A stretch of 64,000 bases of DNA from Rhodococcus sp. ABRD24 (lineage in GTDB: Bacteria; Actinomycetota; Actinomycetes; Mycobacteriales; Mycobacteriaceae), in the NCBI RefSeq assembly GCF_004328705.1, contig NZ_CP035319.1:868001-932000 (forward strand), written 5' to 3'. Of the stretch, positions 12,092 to 21,048 are shown one piece after another (the first letter of the stretch is position 1; the number at the start of each line of letters is the position of its first letter). The notes beneath the pieces are model-generated. The model saw nothing but the letters and a program-made list of their open reading frames with translations, searched no databases and was not told the DNA's origin. A program made the translations under genes and the position numbers.

Positions 12092-12113
12092 TAAGTTACT
12101 GACAGGTAACTTA
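12092..12113. promoter_or_regulatory. Inverted-repeat operator candidate between etfB and the methyltransferase
   Basis: TAAGTTAC and GTAACTTA form a perfect 8-bp inverted repeat around TGACAG. The size and symmetry suit a TetR-type repressor. A similar sequence lies at 35783-35805. Confidence 0.5.
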
Positions 12114-12214
12114 GGCGGAATCCGGTCCCACCATAACCGCCACCGGGGGCTTTCACGGCTGTGATGTGGACCACCCCGACTCTCGCCGATACCGTTGGCA
12201 CTAACCTCGCTGAG

Positions 12215-13030
12215 GTGAGCGAATCCACAGTTGGTTCCACTGCCGAGTCCCTCGAGACCGCGGCGGCGTCCCCGGACGGCGCCGCGACCCTGCCACTGAC
12301 CGGCGAGCGGACCGTGCCCGGAATCCCCGAGGAGAACTACTGGTTCCGGCGCCACGAGGTGGTCTACCGAGACCTGCTCCCCCGCTGCGAGGGCCGCACC
12401 GTCCTCGAGGCCGGATCGGGAGAAGGCTATGGCGCCAACATGATTGCCGATGTCGCGACGAGCGTTACCGGACTCGACTACGACATCTCGGCCGTCGAAC
12501 ACGTACGCGCCCGGTACCCCCGCGTGGAGATGCTGCACGGCAATCTCGCCGAGCTGCCCCTCGGCGACGGTTCGGTTCAGACGGTCGTCAACTTCCAAGT
12601 GATCGAACACCTCTGGGACCAGGCGCAGTTCTTGCGCGAGTGCCACCGAGTCCTCGCTCCGGGCGGCGAACTTCTCGTGAGTACACCGAACCGGATCACA
12701 TTCTCGCCGGGCCGCGACACCCCACTCAACCCATTCCACACCCGTGAGCTCAACGCCGCCGAACTCAGCGAACTGCTCGTGGAAGCCGGCTTTCGCGTGG
12801 CCGTCATGACCGGCGTCCATCACGGACCCCGGTTGCGCGAACTCGATGCCAAGCACGGCGGCTCTTTCATCAACGCCCAGATCGACCGCGCCCTCGCGGG
12901 CGAGCCGTGGCCGGCGGACCTCACCCGCGATGTCGAGGACGTCGACGCCGACGACTTCGAACTCCGCGAGGCCGATATCGACGACAGCCTCGACCTCGTC
13001 GCCATCGCGATCAAGGACCCCCTGAATTGA
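12215..13030 (+). CDS. SAM-dependent methyltransferase of the MGLP-type cluster
   Basis: A class I methyltransferase: motif I is VLEAGSGEGYG, followed by the acidic residue in GLDYD, and motif IV-like VNFQVIEHLWD. It corresponds to Rv3030 and stands first in the methyltransferase-GH57-GT4 series linked in mycobacteria to methylglucose lipopolysaccharide. The likely target is a sugar hydroxyl; this is inferred from context. I use GTG at 12215 because TAACCT lies 7 bases upstream and the resulting 271 residues fit the family; an alternative GTG/ATG at 12161/12164 adds 18 non-descript residues. Confidence 0.8.
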   Translation: MSESTVGSTAESLETAAASPDGAATLPLTGERTVPGIPEENYWFRRHEVVYRDLLPRCEGRTVLEAGSGEGYGANMIADVATSVTGLDYDISAVEHVRARYPRVEMLHGNLAELPLGDGSVQTVVNFQVIEHLWDQAQFLRECHRVLAPGGELLVSTPNRITFSPGRDTPLNPFHTRELNAAELSELLVEAGFRVAVMTGVHHGPRLRELDAKHGGSFINAQIDRALAGEPWPADLTRDVEDVDADDFELREADIDDSLDLVAIAIKDPLN

Positions 13031-13059
13031 GCGGCGTGACGCACACCCGGGGAAGAACA

Positions 13060-14607
13060 GTGGCTTCCCCCGAGCCCGGCATGTTTTGCCTGGTCCTGCA
13101 CTCGCATCTGCCGTGGCTCGCAAACCACGGGCGCTGGCCCGTCGGCGAGGAGTGGCTGTACCAGTCGTGGGCCGCGTCGTACCTGCCGTTGACCTCGGCA
13201 CTGCGCCGACTCGCCGCAGAGGGCCGCTCACACCTGCTGACACTGGGCGTCACCCCGGTGCTGGCCGCGCAGCTCGACGACCCACACAGCCTGGACGGCA
13301 TGCACCACTGGCTCGGCAACTGGCAGATCCGGGCGCACGAGGCAGCCGGGATGCCGTCGGCTTCACACCGTGAACTCGGCGCCCGAGAGCATCGCGCGTC
13401 CGCTGCGGCGCTCGAGGACTTCGAGACCCGCTGGCGCCACGGCGGCTCCCCCGTCCTGCGCGAGCTGATCGACGCCGACACCATCGAGCTGCTCGGCGGA
13501 CCGCTCGCTCATCCGTTCCAGCCGCTGCTCGACCCGCGTCTGCGTGCGTTCTCACTCAGCGAGGGACTCTCCGATGCGCGGGCCCGCTGGGACCACACGC
13601 CGTCCGGCATCTGGGCGCCCGAGTGCGGATATACGCCGGGCATGGAGCTCGGGTACGCCGCCGCGGGTGTGTCGCACTTCATGGTCGACGGCCCCGCACT
13701 GCGCGGTGACACCTCGGCCGGCCGGCCGGTGTGGGACTCCGACGTGGTGGCCTTCGGGCGTGATCTCGAGGTCAGCTACCGAGTATGGTCGCCGAAGACC
13801 GGCTACCCCGGCCACGCCGCGTACCGCGACTTCCATACCTACGACCACGCGACCGGGCTCAAACCATCCCGCGTCACCGGGCGATCCGTCGCATCCGAGG
13901 ACAAGGCGCCGTACGACCCCGAGCTTGCCGCCGCTGCCGTCGACAAGCACGTCGCGGACTTCGTCGAGACCGTCCGCCGCCGGCTTCGCCGCGAATCCGA
14001 GCGCGTCGGCCGCCCCGCCCTCGTGGTGGCCGCGTTCGATACCGAACTGTTCGGGCACTGGTGGTTCGAAGGGCCGCAGTGGCTCGAGAAGGTGCTGCGT
14101 GCGCTCCCCGAGGCCGGGATCGACATCGGCACCCTCGCCGACGCGCGTGCCCGCGGCTATGTCGGCAAGCCTGTCGAGCTGCAGGATTCGTCGTGGGGCT
14201 CGGGCAAGGACTGGCGCGTGTGGGCCGGCGATCAGGTGGCCGACCTCGTCCAGCTCAACGCCGAGGTGGTGCGGACCGCACTCGACACGATCGACAAGTC
14301 GCGGGGCAACAATGAACAGGGCCCCGAACTGCGCAATCGCGTCCACGACCAGATGCTGCGTGAGACGCTGATGACGGTCTCGAGCGACTGGGCGTTCATG
14401 GTGAGCAAGGACACCGCCGCCGCATACGCCCGCGATCGGGCCCACAAGCACGCACACGCGTTGCGCGAGATCGCAGGCGCCGTGGCGTCCGGCCGGAACG
14501 AGACAGCCCGCAGGCTCGCCGACGGCTGGAACGCCGCGGACGGGTTGTTCCCCGCGCTCGATGCGCGTCGACTGCCCGATGCCACTGCACTCGCTGGGAG
14601 CGTGTGA
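13060..14607 (+). CDS. GH57 family glycosidase / probable alpha-1,4-glucan branching enzyme
   Basis: A 515-residue GH57 protein with FCLVLHSHLPW at the N-terminus and, further on, GIWAPECGYTPG, the segment containing the family nucleophile glutamate, plus FDTELFGHWWFEGPQW with the acid/base aspartate. GH57 branching enzymes cut alpha-1,4-glucan and re-attach it as alpha-1,6 branches. It corresponds to Rv3031 and works beside the downstream glycosyltransferase. The GTG at 13060 is chosen for the GGGGAAG site just upstream; the frame is open earlier. It ends in a TGATG overlap with the next gene. Confidence 0.88.
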   Translation: MASPEPGMFCLVLHSHLPWLANHGRWPVGEEWLYQSWAASYLPLTSALRRLAAEGRSHLLTLGVTPVLAAQLDDPHSLDGMHHWLGNWQIRAHEAAGMPSASHRELGAREHRASAAALEDFETRWRHGGSPVLRELIDADTIELLGGPLAHPFQPLLDPRLRAFSLSEGLSDARARWDHTPSGIWAPECGYTPGMELGYAAAGVSHFMVDGPALRGDTSAGRPVWDSDVVAFGRDLEVSYRVWSPKTGYPGHAAYRDFHTYDHATGLKPSRVTGRSVASEDKAPYDPELAAAAVDKHVADFVETVRRRLRRESERVGRPALVVAAFDTELFGHWWFEGPQWLEKVLRALPEAGIDIGTLADARARGYVGKPVELQDSSWGSGKDWRVWAGDQVADLVQLNAEVVRTALDTIDKSRGNNEQGPELRNRVHDQMLRETLMTVSSDWAFMVSKDTAAAYARDRAHKHAHALREIAGAVASGRNETARRLADGWNAADGLFPALDARRLPDATALAGSV

Positions 14608-15854
14608 TGAGAATCCTGATCGTCTCGTGGGAGTACCCGCCGGTCGTCGTCGGCGGCCTCGGCCGGCACGTCCACCATCTCGCAACCGAGCTCGCGAAGG
14701 CCGGGAACGAGGTGGTAGTTCTCTCGCGGCGTCCCTCGGGCACGGACCCGTCGACGCATCCCACCGTCACCGAGATCTCCGAAGGCGTGCTGGTGGTGGC
14801 GGTTGCGGAGGATCCGCCGCACTTCATCTTCGGTGAAGACATGCTGGCGTGGACGCTCGCGATGGGTCACGCGATGGTCCGGGCCGGGGTCGCGCTGGCG
14901 AAGGGCGGCATCGGCGAGGGCTGGCAGCCCGACGTGGTGCACGCGCACGACTGGCTGGTAGCGCATCCCGCTGTCGCGCTCGCCGAGTTCTACGACGTCC
15001 CGCTGGTCTCGACGCTGCACGCCTCGGAGGCCGGGCGGCACAGCGGCTGGATCTCGGGGCGGATCAACCGTCAGGTGCACTCGGTCGAATGGTGGCTTGC
15101 CAACGAGTCCGACTCGATCATCACCTGTTCGGCGTCGATGCAGGACGAGGTCACCCAGCTGTACGGGCCGGAACTGCCGCCGATCACCGTGATCCGTAAC
15201 GGCATCGATGTCACCACCTGGAGTTACCGGCCGCGATCGCCGCGATCGGGTCCGGCAACTCTGCTGTACGTCGGCCGGCTCGAATACGAGAAGGGCGTGC
15301 AGGACGCGATCGCCGCGCTGCCCCGGATCCGGCGCAGCCATCCCGGGACGACGCTGGCCGTCGCCGGCGAGGGCACCCAGTTCGAGTGGTTGCAGCAGCA
15401 GGCCCGCACCCACCGGGTCGCGCGTTCGGTCACGTTCCTCGGCAACCTCGACCACGAGGAACTGCTGGGCTGGCTGCACGGCGCGGACGCGATCGTGCTG
15501 CCCAGCCGGTACGAGCCGTTCGGCATCATCGCACTCGAGGCGGCGGCTGCCGGGACGCCGCTGATCACGTCCACCGCAGGCGGGCTCGGCGAGGCCGTCG
15601 TGGACGGACTGACCGGGCTCTCGTTCGAGCCCGGCGACGTGGACGGCCTCACCTCCGCAGTCCGCGAGGTGCTCGACGATCCGGCCGCAGCGCAGCTACG
15701 CGCGCGAGCTGCCCGGGACCGTCTGACCGCGGACTTCGACTGGCACAAGGTAGCCGAGGAGACGGTACAGGTGTACGCCGCGGCCAAGCGACGCGTACGG
15801 CACCCCTTGGCACGCCCGACGATTCCCGAACGCCCACTGCCCGACCGCGGGTGA
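14607..15854 (+). CDS. GT4 alpha-1,4-glycosyltransferase
   Basis: A 415-residue GT-B enzyme. The N-terminal glycogen-synthase-like loop is EYPPVVVGGLGRH, and the C-terminal nucleotide-sugar motif is PSRYEPFGIIALEAAAAGTP with the EX7E pair. It corresponds to Rv3032, which extends alpha-1,4-glucan chains for MGLP and glycogen in mycobacteria. The ATG at 14607 overlaps the GH57 stop by one base, so chain extension and branching are made together. A GTG three bases earlier is an alternative start. Confidence 0.9.
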   Translation: MRILIVSWEYPPVVVGGLGRHVHHLATELAKAGNEVVVLSRRPSGTDPSTHPTVTEISEGVLVVAVAEDPPHFIFGEDMLAWTLAMGHAMVRAGVALAKGGIGEGWQPDVVHAHDWLVAHPAVALAEFYDVPLVSTLHASEAGRHSGWISGRINRQVHSVEWWLANESDSIITCSASMQDEVTQLYGPELPPITVIRNGIDVTTWSYRPRSPRSGPATLLYVGRLEYEKGVQDAIAALPRIRRSHPGTTLAVAGEGTQFEWLQQQARTHRVARSVTFLGNLDHEELLGWLHGADAIVLPSRYEPFGIIALEAAAAGTPLITSTAGGLGEAVVDGLTGLSFEPGDVDGLTSAVREVLDDPAAAQLRARAARDRLTADFDWHKVAEETVQVYAAAKRRVRHPLARPTIPERPLPDRG

Positions 15855-15935
15855 ACATCGGCGACCCGCAGCGGTCGCCGGCGTCGGTCGCCATTTCCGC
15901 ACTCCGCTGCCCGCCGTGCCGGAGCCCACTACCGG

Positions 15936-16730
15936 CTAGACTCCGGAACCGTTGCCGCCCACGGCCGCGCCGTTGGTTCCGGCGTCGTTCGCCGCCTTCT
16001 TACGCGCGATGTCCTCGAGCGCGGCAATGTACTTCGCCCGCTCGGCTGCACCTGCTTCCCAGTCGGCACGACGGTTCTTGACCGCCTTCGCCGGCGATCC
16101 GACCGCGATGCTGAAGTCCGGGATATCACCCTTGACCACCGCGTGCGCACCCAGCACGCAGCCACGGCCGACGCGGGTGTTGCGCAGCACGGTGACCTTC
16201 GCCGCGATCCAGGTGTCCGGCCCGATGCGGACCGGGCCCTTGACGATGCCCTGATCCTTGATCGGAACATTGACGTCGTCCATCCGGTGGTCGAAGTCGC
16301 AGATATAGCACCAGTCGGCGACCAGCGTCGACGCACCGATCTCGATGTCGAGGTAGGTGTTGACGACGTTGTCCTTGCCGAACACGACCTTGTCGCCGAT
16401 GCGCAGCGAGCCCTCATGGCAACGGATTGCGTTGCCGTCGCCGATGTGAACCCACTTACCGATCTCGAGCCGGGACAGCCCGGGCGTGGAGTGGATCTCG
16501 ACGCGCTTGCCGAGGAACACCATGCCGCGCAAGATCACGTGCGGGTTGGCCAGCTTGAACTTCGCCAGGCGGTAGTAGCGGACCAGATACCAGGGCGTGT
16601 ACGCCTTGTTCGCCAGCACCCACTTCAGCGAGTCCAGCGTCAGGAAGCGCGCCTGGTCACTGTCGTGGCGCCGAGATCCGCGCCACCTCGAGCGCAACGG
16701 TGCGCCCCACATGCTCGTCATGAGACACAA
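15936..16730 (-). CDS. Left-handed beta-helix acyl/acetyltransferase
   Basis: A 264-residue protein whose middle consists of hexapeptide-type repeats (LEIGKWVHIGDGNAI, RIGDKVVFGKDNVV, GPVRIGPDTWIAAKVTVL), ending in AVGSPAKAVKNR, a common ending of maltose/galactoside O-acetyltransferase relatives. It corresponds to Rv3034c in the MGLP-type cluster and may acylate the glucan near its reducing end; that role is inference. A charged, alanine-rich tail follows. It converges on the GT4 gene. Confidence 0.82.
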   Translation of the reverse strand: MCLMTSMWGAPLRSRWRGSRRHDSDQARFLTLDSLKWVLANKAYTPWYLVRYYRLAKFKLANPHVILRGMVFLGKRVEIHSTPGLSRLEIGKWVHIGDGNAIRCHEGSLRIGDKVVFGKDNVVNTYLDIEIGASTLVADWCYICDFDHRMDDVNVPIKDQGIVKGPVRIGPDTWIAAKVTVLRNTRVGRGCVLGAHAVVKGDIPDFSIAVGSPAKAVKNRRADWEAGAAERAKYIAALEDIARKKAANDAGTNGAAVGGNGSGV

Positions 16731-16778
16731 GCCTACGGACCGGCACTGTGCCCCGCGTCACGTGCCCCGCATGGATCA

Positions 16779-17171
16779 TCAGGCCGCGTGCCGGCCCACA
16801 CTGTGCCCGCTCCATACGTTCCGGACACCGATGCCTCCGCGGCCGCTTTCGCGCGGTCCGCCGCGTGTGTGGTGCTGTGCGCGCACCCGCTCGCGGGCGA
16901 CGGTGCGCTCTCGGATCCGGCGCCGACGCCGACGGACCAGCTCGTCGTCGTACGCGACGAGACAAGCCGTCACGGCGCCGCCTACTGCGGTCACGAGTAG
17001 CGCCACGACCGACGCCAGCACGATGCCGACGGCGCCGGCGATCCCCGCGACGAGCATCGTGGTGACCACATGGCCGGCGAAGCGCGTGCCCAGCAGATGG
17101 TTGTCGATCGGGTCGGTGGGAGACGACTCCCGCGTCATGGCTTCCGCTTCTGTCCGCGTTCCCGGCTTCAT
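16779..17171 (-). CDS. Small membrane protein of unknown function
   Basis: A 130-residue open frame with one long hydrophobic segment, possibly two tightly packed ones (VVTTMLVAGIAGAVGIVLAS and VVALLVTAVGGAVTACLVAY), followed by a very arginine-rich tail. I place the start at ATG 17171; ATG 17138 is the alternative. I do not recognise the family. It sits between the acyltransferase and alanine dehydrogenase, next to an AT-richer spacer (17172-17284). It is supported only by reading frame and hydrophobicity. Confidence 0.4.
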   Translation of the reverse strand: MKPGTRTEAEAMTRESSPTDPIDNHLLGTRFAGHVVTTMLVAGIAGAVGIVLASVVALLVTAVGGAVTACLVAYDDELVRRRRRRIRERTVARERVRAQHHTRGGPRESGRGGIGVRNVWSGHSVGRHAA

Positions 17172-17284
17172 GAATCCATTAGACACAATTTCCGACCGCC
17201 CGTCGCGTCGAATTTCGATAAATGATCGACAACGATCAGTGCGCGAATAAATTGCATCGATGATGTTCGGCCCTATCCGACAAT

Positions 17285-18409
17285 TCAGCCGCCGAGCGCT
17301 TCGATCACCGGAACGAACGGAATGGAGTGCGCAGCTGCAACCGGTTCGTGAGTGACCTGGCCAGCACACGTGTTCAACCCCCTCGCCAGCGCCGAGTCGG
17401 CGAGCATCGCATCCCGCCAACCTTTTTCCGCCACCGCGGAAATGAACGGCAATGTAACGTTTACCAAAGCGCGGGTCGAAGTATGGGGAACAATGCTCGG
17501 CATATTGGGAACAGCGTAAAAGACCGAATCGTGAACCACGTATGTCGGATGATCGTGTGTGGTTGGCCGCGAATCCTCGAAACATCCACCTTGATCAATT
17601 GCGATGTCGACGAGAACACTCCCCGCGGTCATCCGTGAGACCTGCTCGGACGAGATCAGCTTCGGCGCGCGGGCGCCGTGCACCAACACCGCGCCGATCA
17701 CCAGATCCGCCTCGGGAAGAATGCCGTCGAGTTCGGTCCGCGTCGACACGACGGTGGCGATCCGGGACCCGAAGCGTGCGTGCAGCGCCCGCAATCGCTC
17801 GACGTCGCGATCCAGCACCGTCACGCGGGCGCCCATTCCGACCGCGACCCCCGTTGCATGGGTTCCCGCGCTGCCCGCCCCGATGACAACGACGTGTCCC
17901 GGTGGCACACCCGGCACACTCCCGAGCAGGATGCCGCGCCCGACTCCACCCGCGGTGGCCTGAAGGGCGTGGGCACCCACCTGGGTGGCCAGGCGTCCCG
18001 CGACCTCACTCATCGGTGCCAGCAGCGGCAGGGAGCCGTCGGCGCGCTCGACGGTCTCGTACGCGATGGCAGTCACGCCGCTGCCGAGCAGGGCCTCGGT
18101 ACATGCGATCGAGGCCGCCAGGTGCAGGTAGGTGAACAGCACCTGCCCCCGGCGCATCAGGGCGAACTCCGGCGCAAGTGGCTCCTTGACCTTCACGATG
18201 AGATCCGCGTCGGCCCACACATCCTCGGCACGATCCAGGATCCGCGCTCCGGCCGCGGCGAAATCCGCGTCGGGCATCGACGACCCGGTCCCGGCACCGC
18301 GCTCGATCAGGACGCTGTGCCCGCGGGCGAGGAGCTCGGCGACAGCAAAGGGGGTCAATGCCACCCGCAGTTCCCCGCTCTTGATCTCCTTCGGCACACC
18401 AATTCTCAT
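17285..18409 (-). CDS. ald: Alanine dehydrogenase
   Basis: The enzyme interconverts L-alanine with pyruvate and ammonia using NAD(H). MRIGVPKEIKSGELRVALTP is the family N-terminus. The catalytic lysine is in VKVKEP and the histidine in LFTYLHLA. The NAD-binding loop is VIGAGSAGTHATGVA. The ATG at 18409 has a strong GGAGGT site 6 bases away, so the longer open frame is rejected; 374 residues is standard. The last ~300 bases look less GC-rich than the rest, as does the downstream spacer, hinting at local transfer or relaxed composition. It interrupts the MGLP-type gene order. Confidence 0.92.
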   Translation of the reverse strand: MRIGVPKEIKSGELRVALTPFAVAELLARGHSVLIERGAGTGSSMPDADFAAAGARILDRAEDVWADADLIVKVKEPLAPEFALMRRGQVLFTYLHLAASIACTEALLGSGVTAIAYETVERADGSLPLLAPMSEVAGRLATQVGAHALQATAGGVGRGILLGSVPGVPPGHVVVIGAGSAGTHATGVAVGMGARVTVLDRDVERLRALHARFGSRIATVVSTRTELDGILPEADLVIGAVLVHGARAPKLISSEQVSRMTAGSVLVDIAIDQGGCFEDSRPTTHDHPTYVVHDSVFYAVPNMPSIVPHTSTRALVNVTLPFISAVAEKGWRDAMLADSALARGLNTCAGQVTHEPVAAAHSIPFVPVIEALGG

Positions 18410-18559
18410 GACCGCACCTCCAACCGGGCGGATCGTCCATCGGCTGCGCATCGCCAGCTGTTTCGAGGATCCCACGAAATGCGGCGGGGCGGTCCGTCGG
18501 CAGCGACTCGGCGCCGGGATAGTCTCTGGTCCGAGCAGATCTCGACGCGAGGAGATGTA

Positions 18560-19867
18560 ATGCGGCATGCCCTACGTACGTCGGCAGTGGCGCTGACGGC
18601 GATCTCGGCCCTCCTTCTCACCGGATGCGGCGGGAGTTCCGGCACCGTCGACGTCTTCGGTGCCGGCGGATGGCCAGGCATGCACTCCGACGCCCGCAAC
18701 AGCGACACCAGCTCCGTCACGGGCTCGCGGTCGCTCGACCTCGCGTGGTCCCGCCCCATCGGAAGCCCGACGCCCACGTACGCGTCGGTGGCCGCCAACG
18801 GCCAGATCTTCCTCACGTCACGGTCGGAGAAGGGCTGCAATCTCTTCTCGTTCCAGATGGACACCGGCCGCAAACGCTGGTGCAACCGAGTAGGCCCGGG
18901 AGTGGCCGACGCGACGCCCGTCATCGACACCGCGACCAACATCTACGTGGGCGAGGACGGGGCGATGAACTCGTTCAACGAACACGGCCAGCTGCGTTGG
19001 CGCACACCGGTGACGGGCACCCCGCTCTCTGCGCAGTTCACCGGTGACGGCAATCTGCTGTTCATCACTCAGCTCGGTCAGATCAACGTCCTCGACCCGC
19101 AGACCGGCTTCAAGGTGGTCCCGTCGTACGACCTCATCCCGCCGGCGTCGTGGACACAGGGCATGAACGTCGAACCGGTACCGAACACCCAGGGGCTCGA
19201 CGCGTGCTTCCTCGGATCCGAGCGCTGCCCAGTGGCCAACGCCCCCGCGATGGATCTGGACAGTGGCCGATTCGTCTTCACGCTGTGGCGTCCCGGAGCG
19301 ACACAGGCTGACCTGGTGGCCATGCGGTACACCGGCGGTGACAACCCTGGAATCGTCGAGGACTGGTCCACCGGGACGCTTCCCGGCGGCAGTGCATCGA
19401 GCCCTGACCTGTCGGCGGACGGAAAGACCGTGTACGCCAATGACAATGCCGAACACATGTGGGCTGTCGACGCCACGACCGGTGATCCGAAGTGGAGCTA
19501 CGATCTCGGGTACACCGCGCTGGGCAGCCCGTCGACGTCCGCTGACGGACTGATCATCCCGGCCGGCGGCGAGAACGGCCGTCTGCTCGCACTCCGCGAT
19601 CTCGGCGACCGTGCCGAACTGGTTTGGGAGCGTGGCGATCTGCTGCACCTGGGTGCGCCGGCGCAGACCGCAGGCAACACCGGCTACACCGTTGTCCGCG
19701 GAGGCGACGCCGGGCTCGCGATGCTCGCGTTCGATACCGGAAGCGGCGAAACCCAGGACCAGGACACGCTTCCCGGCGCGACGGGGCTCACCGTCGGCAC
19801 ATCGGTCGGCCCGGACGGCGAGATCCTCACCCTGACCCTGATCGGGGAGTTGTTCGTCCTGAAGTAG
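18560..19867 (+). CDS. PQQ-repeat (beta-propeller) lipoprotein
   Basis: The N-terminal signal ends in the lipobox LLLTGCGG, so the mature protein should be lipid-anchored outside the membrane. The rest shows repeated propeller blades of the PQQ/YncE type, for example DTGRKRWCNRVGPG, NIYVGEDGAMNSFNEHG and DATTGDPKWSYDLG. It is 435 residues long and corresponds to Rv3035. Start ATG 18560 is set by GAGGAG upstream; the frame is open much further back but antisense to ald. It probably acts as a surface scaffold; no enzyme motif is visible. Confidence 0.85.
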   Translation: MRHALRTSAVALTAISALLLTGCGGSSGTVDVFGAGGWPGMHSDARNSDTSSVTGSRSLDLAWSRPIGSPTPTYASVAANGQIFLTSRSEKGCNLFSFQMDTGRKRWCNRVGPGVADATPVIDTATNIYVGEDGAMNSFNEHGQLRWRTPVTGTPLSAQFTGDGNLLFITQLGQINVLDPQTGFKVVPSYDLIPPASWTQGMNVEPVPNTQGLDACFLGSERCPVANAPAMDLDSGRFVFTLWRPGATQADLVAMRYTGGDNPGIVEDWSTGTLPGGSASSPDLSADGKTVYANDNAEHMWAVDATTGDPKWSYDLGYTALGSPSTSADGLIIPAGGENGRLLALRDLGDRAELVWERGDLLHLGAPAQTAGNTGYTVVRGGDAGLAMLAFDTGSGETQDQDTLPGATGLTVGTSVGPDGEILTLTLIGELFVLK

Positions 19868-19874
19868 ACAGTGC

Positions 19875-21032
19875 TCAGTCCCGCGCCGCGCACACGAAGG
19901 CGATGGGCGTACGTCCGATTCGCGTGAGCACCACCGACAATGGCGTGGTGCCGCGCAGCTTCAGCCGCGGCCGCAGCACGGCCGGGTCGATGTCGAGGCC
20001 GCGGACCAGAATCTCGGCCGATCCACAGTCGCGCGCGGCCAGTTCCTGACGCAGTGCCTTCTCGGTGTACTTGAGCTGGGCCAGCACTCGGAAGCCCCGC
20101 ACGCCCTCGGGGACGCTGTCGCCGGTGAGGTACGCGATCCGCGGGTCCAACTGCCACAGCCCGTGCCGGGCCGCGTAGTGGCGAACCAGCCCGGAACGCA
20201 CGACTGCTCCGTCGGGATCGATGATCCACTCCCCCGGTTCGCGCTCCGGGATGTCGTCCGGCTCGGCATCGGTGAGATCCCACGACATTCCACCCGATTG
20301 CAGCACGCTCGCGCGGCGCCGTACCCCTGGATCCGCCAGACCCGGCGACCACAGGCACGCTTCGCGCACCCCGCCGTCGAGCGAGACCACCTCCACCTCG
20401 CCGTCCCAGTCGAGCCGGTCGAAATCCAGTCCCGGTGCGCACTTGACCGCGAGATCGCGACCGGCATAGACGTCGAGGAGATCCGGCAGCGGCGGCATGA
20501 GCGCCGCCGGATCGTGGGTGCGCTTACCTCCGGATCGCCGTGCCGGATCGGCGATCACGACGGTGTCGCGCGTGCAGGGGTGCAGCGCATCCGCTCGGAC
20601 GAGCGCGGCGCCGGGCACGTTGTGTGCGGCCATGACCAGCCGCACCGGATCGAGGTCGCTGCCGATCACCCTGTCCGCCAACGGGACCAGTGCCGACAGC
20701 TCGGCGCCGATCGAACAGGTGACGTCGTGGACGATGCGTCCGGCAAGGCGAGCACCGCGGTGGCGGGCCACCACGGACGGCGTCGCCTGCTGCAGTGCGT
20801 CGTCGGTGAACAACCAGGACTCGGCCTCGTCGAGCTTGGCCTGTGCCTTGCGCCGCAGCAGCACCGTTTCGATCAGCAGTGCCGCCCGGTCACCGAAACG
20901 CGCACGCGCCCTGCCGATGTCGGCCAGGCGCGTGCGCGTGGACAGTTCCGACCCTGCCGTCTCCGCCAGCGCGGCGATACCTTCCTCGCTGCGCAGGTAC
21001 CCGACGTCGGCGATCGTGAAGTCGTAGCCCAA
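19875..21032 (-). CDS. Class I methyltransferase with THUMP-like C-terminal domain
   Basis: A 385-residue protein. The SAM-binding core (VHDVTCSIGAELSAL ... VIGSDLDPVRL) and a catalytic-loop-like VIADPARRSGG are followed by a conserved C-terminal ~100 residues (GFRVLAQLKYTEKALR ... EILVRGLDIDPAVLRPRLK) of the THUMP-like type. It corresponds to Rv3037c. The family is often annotated only as a methyltransferase; RNA or sugar targets are both possible. It lies 16 bases downstream of another methyltransferase, so the two are probably co-transcribed. Confidence 0.82.
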   Translation of the reverse strand: MGYDFTIADVGYLRSEEGIAALAETAGSELSTRTRLADIGRARARFGDRAALLIETVLLRRKAQAKLDEAESWLFTDDALQQATPSVVARHRGARLAGRIVHDVTCSIGAELSALVPLADRVIGSDLDPVRLVMAAHNVPGAALVRADALHPCTRDTVVIADPARRSGGKRTHDPAALMPPLPDLLDVYAGRDLAVKCAPGLDFDRLDWDGEVEVVSLDGGVREACLWSPGLADPGVRRRASVLQSGGMSWDLTDAEPDDIPEREPGEWIIDPDGAVVRSGLVRHYAARHGLWQLDPRIAYLTGDSVPEGVRGFRVLAQLKYTEKALRQELAARDCGSAEILVRGLDIDPAVLRPRLKLRGTTPLSVVLTRIGRTPIAFVCAARD

Positions 21033-21048
21033 GGGTCGTCGGTTCAGC

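Noticed and set aside
17678..18559. N-terminal extension of the PQQ lipoprotein
   Set aside because: It is antisense to alanine dehydrogenase and would bury the signal peptide and lipobox inside the protein.
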